Assembly (NCBI GenBank): GCA_947629375.1
Contig: CANRDN010000021.1
Coordinates: 1 to 35,517, forward strand
Direction: 5' to 3'
Source of the DNA: an uncultured Bacilli bacterium
Lineage (GTDB): Bacteria > Bacillota_I > Bacilli_A > RF39 > UBA660
Length of the DNA: 35,517 nt
The notes beneath the pieces are model-generated. The model did not search any database and was not told the DNA's origin. It saw only the letters and a program-made list of their open reading frames with translations. The position numbers and the translations under genes were made by a program. Shown here piece by piece: positions 33,288-35,517 of this stretch (positions are counted from its first letter, which is position 1; each line of letters starts with the position of its first letter).

Positions 33288-33977
33288 ATGGAGAATATTG
33301 TTAAAACAAAAATTTTTGTAACCATCGCTGATAAAGATAGAATTGAAAGAATTATGAAACTTTATAAAAGATATAATATTACTTATTCTTTATCGATAAA
33401 TGGTGTTGGTACAGCATCTAGTGTCATTCTTTCTTATCTTGGATTAGATGAAGTTAAAAAAAGTGTTGTACTTACTGTAGTTCCAAGTATATTAGAAACA
33501 AAGATAATGTATGATTTACATAAAAAGTTAGAAATATATAAACCCGGAAATGGTATTTGTTTTTCCCTTCCAATTACAAGTGCCAGTAGGTACTTATCGA
33601 CGATATATAAAGATGTAAATGTTAAGGAGGAATACTCTATGAAAAAAGATAAAGAATATGAATTGATTGTCTTGATTGTAAGTGAAGGATATGCAAATGT
33701 TGCTATGGATGCTGCTAAAAAAGTAGGAGCAAGTGGTGGTACTTTAATAAGTGGAATTGGTCTTGGTAGTAAAGAAGCTACAAAATTCTTAGGAATAACT
33801 ATTGAACCAGAAAAAGATGTAGTATTAATTCTTGTACCAAAAGATGAAAAGAAAAAGGTTATGGAAGAGATAACTAACGAAGTAGGTTTATCTAAAGAAG
33901 GAAGAGGTATATGTTTCTCACTTCCAGTAGATAATGTAGTAGGGTTAACTAAAGAAATAGAGTTCACAAAAAAATAA
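33288..33977 (+). CDS. Tandem PII-like (P-II family) regulatory protein
   Basis: A 229-residue cytosolic protein made of two PII-like domains, residues about 7-110 and about 120-229, each ending with a GxGICFSLP motif (YKPGNGICFSLP and EGRGICFSLP). PII proteins are trimers that bind ATP/ADP and effectors and act on partner proteins; here the partner is probably the DUF1538 membrane protein encoded just upstream. The start follows AGGAGGG. At the domain border an AAGGAGG and in-frame ATG (M118) could start a second, 112-residue product. The T-loop tyrosine of classical GlnB is not obvious, so uridylylation is not expected. Confidence 0.88.
   Translation: MENIVKTKIFVTIADKDRIERIMKLYKRYNITYSLSINGVGTASSVILSYLGLDEVKKSVVLTVVPSILETKIMYDLHKKLEIYKPGNGICFSLPITSASRYLSTIYKDVNVKEEYSMKKDKEYELIVLIVSEGYANVAMDAAKKVGASGGTLISGIGLGSKEATKFLGITIEPEKDVVLILVPKDEKKKVMEEITNEVGLSKEGRGICFSLPVDNVVGLTKEIEFTKK
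33624..33641 (+). promoter_or_regulatory. Internal ribosome site at the PII domain border
   Basis: AAGGAGG (33624-33630), 8-nt spacer, ATG (33639-33641) in frame at residue 118 of the tandem PII protein. Translation from here would give the second PII domain alone (33639-33977, 112 residues). Confidence 0.55.
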
Positions 33978-33994
33978 AGTATTATATACTTTTC
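33976..33994 (+). terminator. Weak terminator after the PII gene
   Basis: AAAGTAT-TAT-ATACTTT, a 7-bp stem with only a short T run. Confidence 0.4.
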
Positions 33995-34035
33995 TACAAA
34001 TTTAATATATAATAAAAGGGTAATTAGGAGGATAT

Positions 34036-34644
34036 ATGAAGAAGGTAGAAATTAAAACATATGAAATGGGAGAATCTTTACTTCCAACTCTTGTATTTTT
34101 AGTTTTTGGAATATTCTTAATGACAGAACCTGTTAATATTTTAAAAACAGCAATGTATATTCTAGGCGGAGTTATTGCACTTATTGGAGTATTCAACTTG
34201 TTAATTTTTTATAAGACAGGAGAAAATAAAAAAGAGATAATCAATGGCGGAGTATATATTATAATTGGAATGGTCACAATCCTTTGTGTAGCAATATTTT
34301 ACGATACTGTAGAAATGGTTCTTAGATGGCTATTTGCAATCTATTTACTCTATGTAGGAATTAATAGATTAGTTTCTAGCTTTAAAGCGATAGGAAACAA
34401 AACACCATATTTTATTAATTCTATATTAATTATTCTTATTGCTATATTACTTGTAGCAATTCCAGGATTACCACTTATCGCCGTAGGTGCATTTATAACT
34501 GGATATGCAGTTGTTGAAATAGTAGGATTTATCTTTGGAAAGAAAAACTCAATGTCAGTAACAACAGTTAAAGAAACTGTAGAAGTAACAAAAACACTTC
34601 CAAATAAGGAAGAAAATAATGAAGAGCAAAAACTTTTGAAGTAG
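34036..34644 (+). CDS. DUF308 (HdeD-like) membrane protein
   Basis: A 202-residue protein with six membrane segments in three similar pairs, the DUF308/HdeD layout: TLVFLVFGIFLMTEP..., GGVYIIIGMVTILC... and NSILIILIAILLVAIPG, each with a GIxxL or IGxxx turn. The C-terminal 30 residues (from about 170) are charged and cytosolic. HdeD of E. coli is linked to acid resistance, but the role of Gram-positive members is unknown. The start follows TAGGAGG. It lies 8 bases upstream of the Hpt-REC gene, so both are likely in one transcript. Confidence 0.8.
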   Translation: MKKVEIKTYEMGESLLPTLVFLVFGIFLMTEPVNILKTAMYILGGVIALIGVFNLLIFYKTGENKKEIINGGVYIIIGMVTILCVAIFYDTVEMVLRWLFAIYLLYVGINRLVSSFKAIGNKTPYFINSILIILIAILLVAIPGLPLIAVGAFITGYAVVEIVGFIFGKKNSMSVTTVKETVEVTKTLPNKEENNEEQKLLK

Positions 34645-34652
34645 GAGGATTT

Positions 34653-35423
34653 ATGGATATTAATATTTTAGTTCAGGGTGGAGTTGATATTAATAAAGCA
34701 TTGGAGCTTCTAGGAGATATGGAAACTTACAATGAAACTTTACAAGATTTTGTAAATGAATTTGATGAAAAAATAGGTAGCATTAAAACTTATAAAGAAG
34801 CTCAAGATATGCCTAATTATGCAATATATGTACATTCTTTAAAAAGTGATTCTAAGTATCTAGGGTTTACAAAATTAGCAGAACTTGCTTACAATCACGA
34901 AATGGCAAGTAAAGGAAATAATCTTAATTATGTATTACAAAATTATGACTCTTTGATAATGGAAGCTAATAGAGTTATAAGTCTAGTAAAAAGTTATTTA
35001 ACTGGAGCAATTTCTTTTAATGAAACTTCACAAGCAACTAACTCAAATGCTATGAAAATATTAGTAGCAGATGATTCTAATATTATAAGAAACTTTGTTC
35101 AAAAGATGGTTCCAAGTGAATATGCTGTTTTAGTAGCAAATGATGGTGAAGAAGCAATAAATGTTATAAGAATGGAACTTGATAATATTAAAGGAGTTCT
35201 TCTTGATTTAAATATGCCAAAAGTAAATGGATTTCAAGTTTTAGAGTTCTTTAAGACAAATCAATTGTTTGATAAAATACCAGTTGTTGTAATTACTGGA
35301 GATGATTCAAAAGATACAGTTATGAAAGCTTTTGATTATCCAATTGTCGATGTATTAAATAAACCATTCACAGAAAGCAATGTAAGTAATGTACTAATGA
35401 AAATGGTAAATTATAGAAAATAA
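34653..35423 (+). CDS. Hpt-REC phosphotransfer/response-regulator fusion
   Basis: A 256-residue signalling protein. Residues about 1-115 form a histidine phosphotransfer (Hpt) four-helix bundle with VHSLKSDSKYLG (phosphorylatable H near 61; the usual HxLKG is HSLKS). Residues about 132-256 are a receiver domain: ILVADDSN (acidic pocket), the phospho-acceptor D in LLDLNMPKVNGF, T in VVITGDD and K in NKPF. No DNA-binding output domain, so it would relay phosphate or act by binding, as part of a phosphorelay whose kinase is not in the window. The start follows TAGGAGG. Confidence 0.88.
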   Translation: MDINILVQGGVDINKALELLGDMETYNETLQDFVNEFDEKIGSIKTYKEAQDMPNYAIYVHSLKSDSKYLGFTKLAELAYNHEMASKGNNLNYVLQNYDSLIMEANRVISLVKSYLTGAISFNETSQATNSNAMKILVADDSNIIRNFVQKMVPSEYAVLVANDGEEAINVIRMELDNIKGVLLDLNMPKVNGFQVLEFFKTNQLFDKIPVVVITGDDSKDTVMKAFDYPIVDVLNKPFTESNVSNVLMKMVNYRK

Positions 35424-35441
35424 GCCTTCGGGCTTTTTTTT
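35422..35441 (+). terminator. Terminator of the DUF308/Hpt-REC operon
   Basis: AAGCC-TTCG-GGCTT with a UUCG loop and a T run; it overlaps the stop codon. Confidence 0.85.
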
Positions 35442-35508
35442 GTTTACCTTTTTTTGTTTACACGTTTTTACACAGCTCAGTATGAAAAGAGATGTAAAAA
35501 ATTGACGC

Positions 35509-35517
35509 GGGGGGGGG
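35509..35517. other. Poly-G run at the end of the contig
   Basis: Nine consecutive G in a very AT-rich genome at the very end of the sequence. Most likely a two-colour sequencing artefact carried into the assembly, not genuine DNA. Confidence 0.75.

Noticed and set aside
33434-33967. Long minus-strand frame over the PII gene
   Set aside because: Shadow frame; both PII domains on the plus strand are clear.
33288-33977. Two separate PII genes joined by a sequencing error
   Set aside because: The frame is continuous and the linker is short and plausible; the internal start is better read as a possible second initiation site.

Overview
This AT-rich (roughly 27-28% G+C by eye) contig reads as a chromosome fragment from an uncultured, Gram-positive-type gut bacterium of the Bacilli (RF39/Mycoplasmatota-like side), inferred from codon use, strong GGAGG ribosome sites, a T-box leader, single-TM surface proteins and gene content. 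TGG encodes Trp and TGA is a stop (for example at 18431-18433), so this is not a TGA=Trp mollicute. The right end is a run of nine G, which looks like a sequencing artefact.

Layout. 1-2405: an IS30-type insertion sequence (230-1767) with inverted ends and a coupled passenger ORF, a gene-poor strip, then a tRNA-Gly(UCC) with an odd T-loop and a decayed inverted copy of itself behind its terminator. 2406-4963 (minus): a possible nuclease-like orphan, then an HD-phosphohydrolase/zinc-metallopeptidase operon. 5107-10773 (plus): a GH25 lysozyme, a lipoprotein, an MBOAT + DHHW pair for exopolysaccharide O-acetylation, and a membrane-anchored serpin. 10866-12991: a TetR regulator followed by two membrane proteins from the two known undecaprenyl-phosphate transporter families (DUF368/PopT and DedA/UptA). 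12994-18433: a Nudix hydrolase, then two tandem membrane-anchored C11 (clostripain-like) proteases and a zinc-ribbon membrane protein. 18543-21569: typA, a thioredoxin-fold protein without CXXC, trmL and tRNA-Ala.

21604-22206 holds the most interesting locus: two tandem units of about 185 bp that each encode, on the minus strand, a 25-29 residue hydrophobic peptide, with a convergent candidate antisense RNA on the plus strand. The intact copy has a near-consensus promoter, an almost full-length Shine-Dalgarno locked in a hairpin, and two nested 12-nt perfect complementarities between the mRNA 5-prime and 3-prime ends. The two copies differ mostly by synonymous changes. This is the anatomy of a type I toxin-antitoxin system, with a peptide I do not recognise.

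22207-35423: a MazG-like pyrophosphohydrolase, an EEP-family phosphatase/nuclease, pyrG, trpS (with a four-cysteine iron-sulfur-type motif), a T-box-controlled asnS, a lipoprotein, an ABC/FtsX exporter pair, a DUF1538 membrane protein with a tandem PII-like protein (with a strong internal ribosome site at the domain border), a DUF308 membrane protein and an Hpt-REC signalling protein. Together the genes serve cell-envelope maintenance, surface protein display and core translation/nucleotide metabolism.
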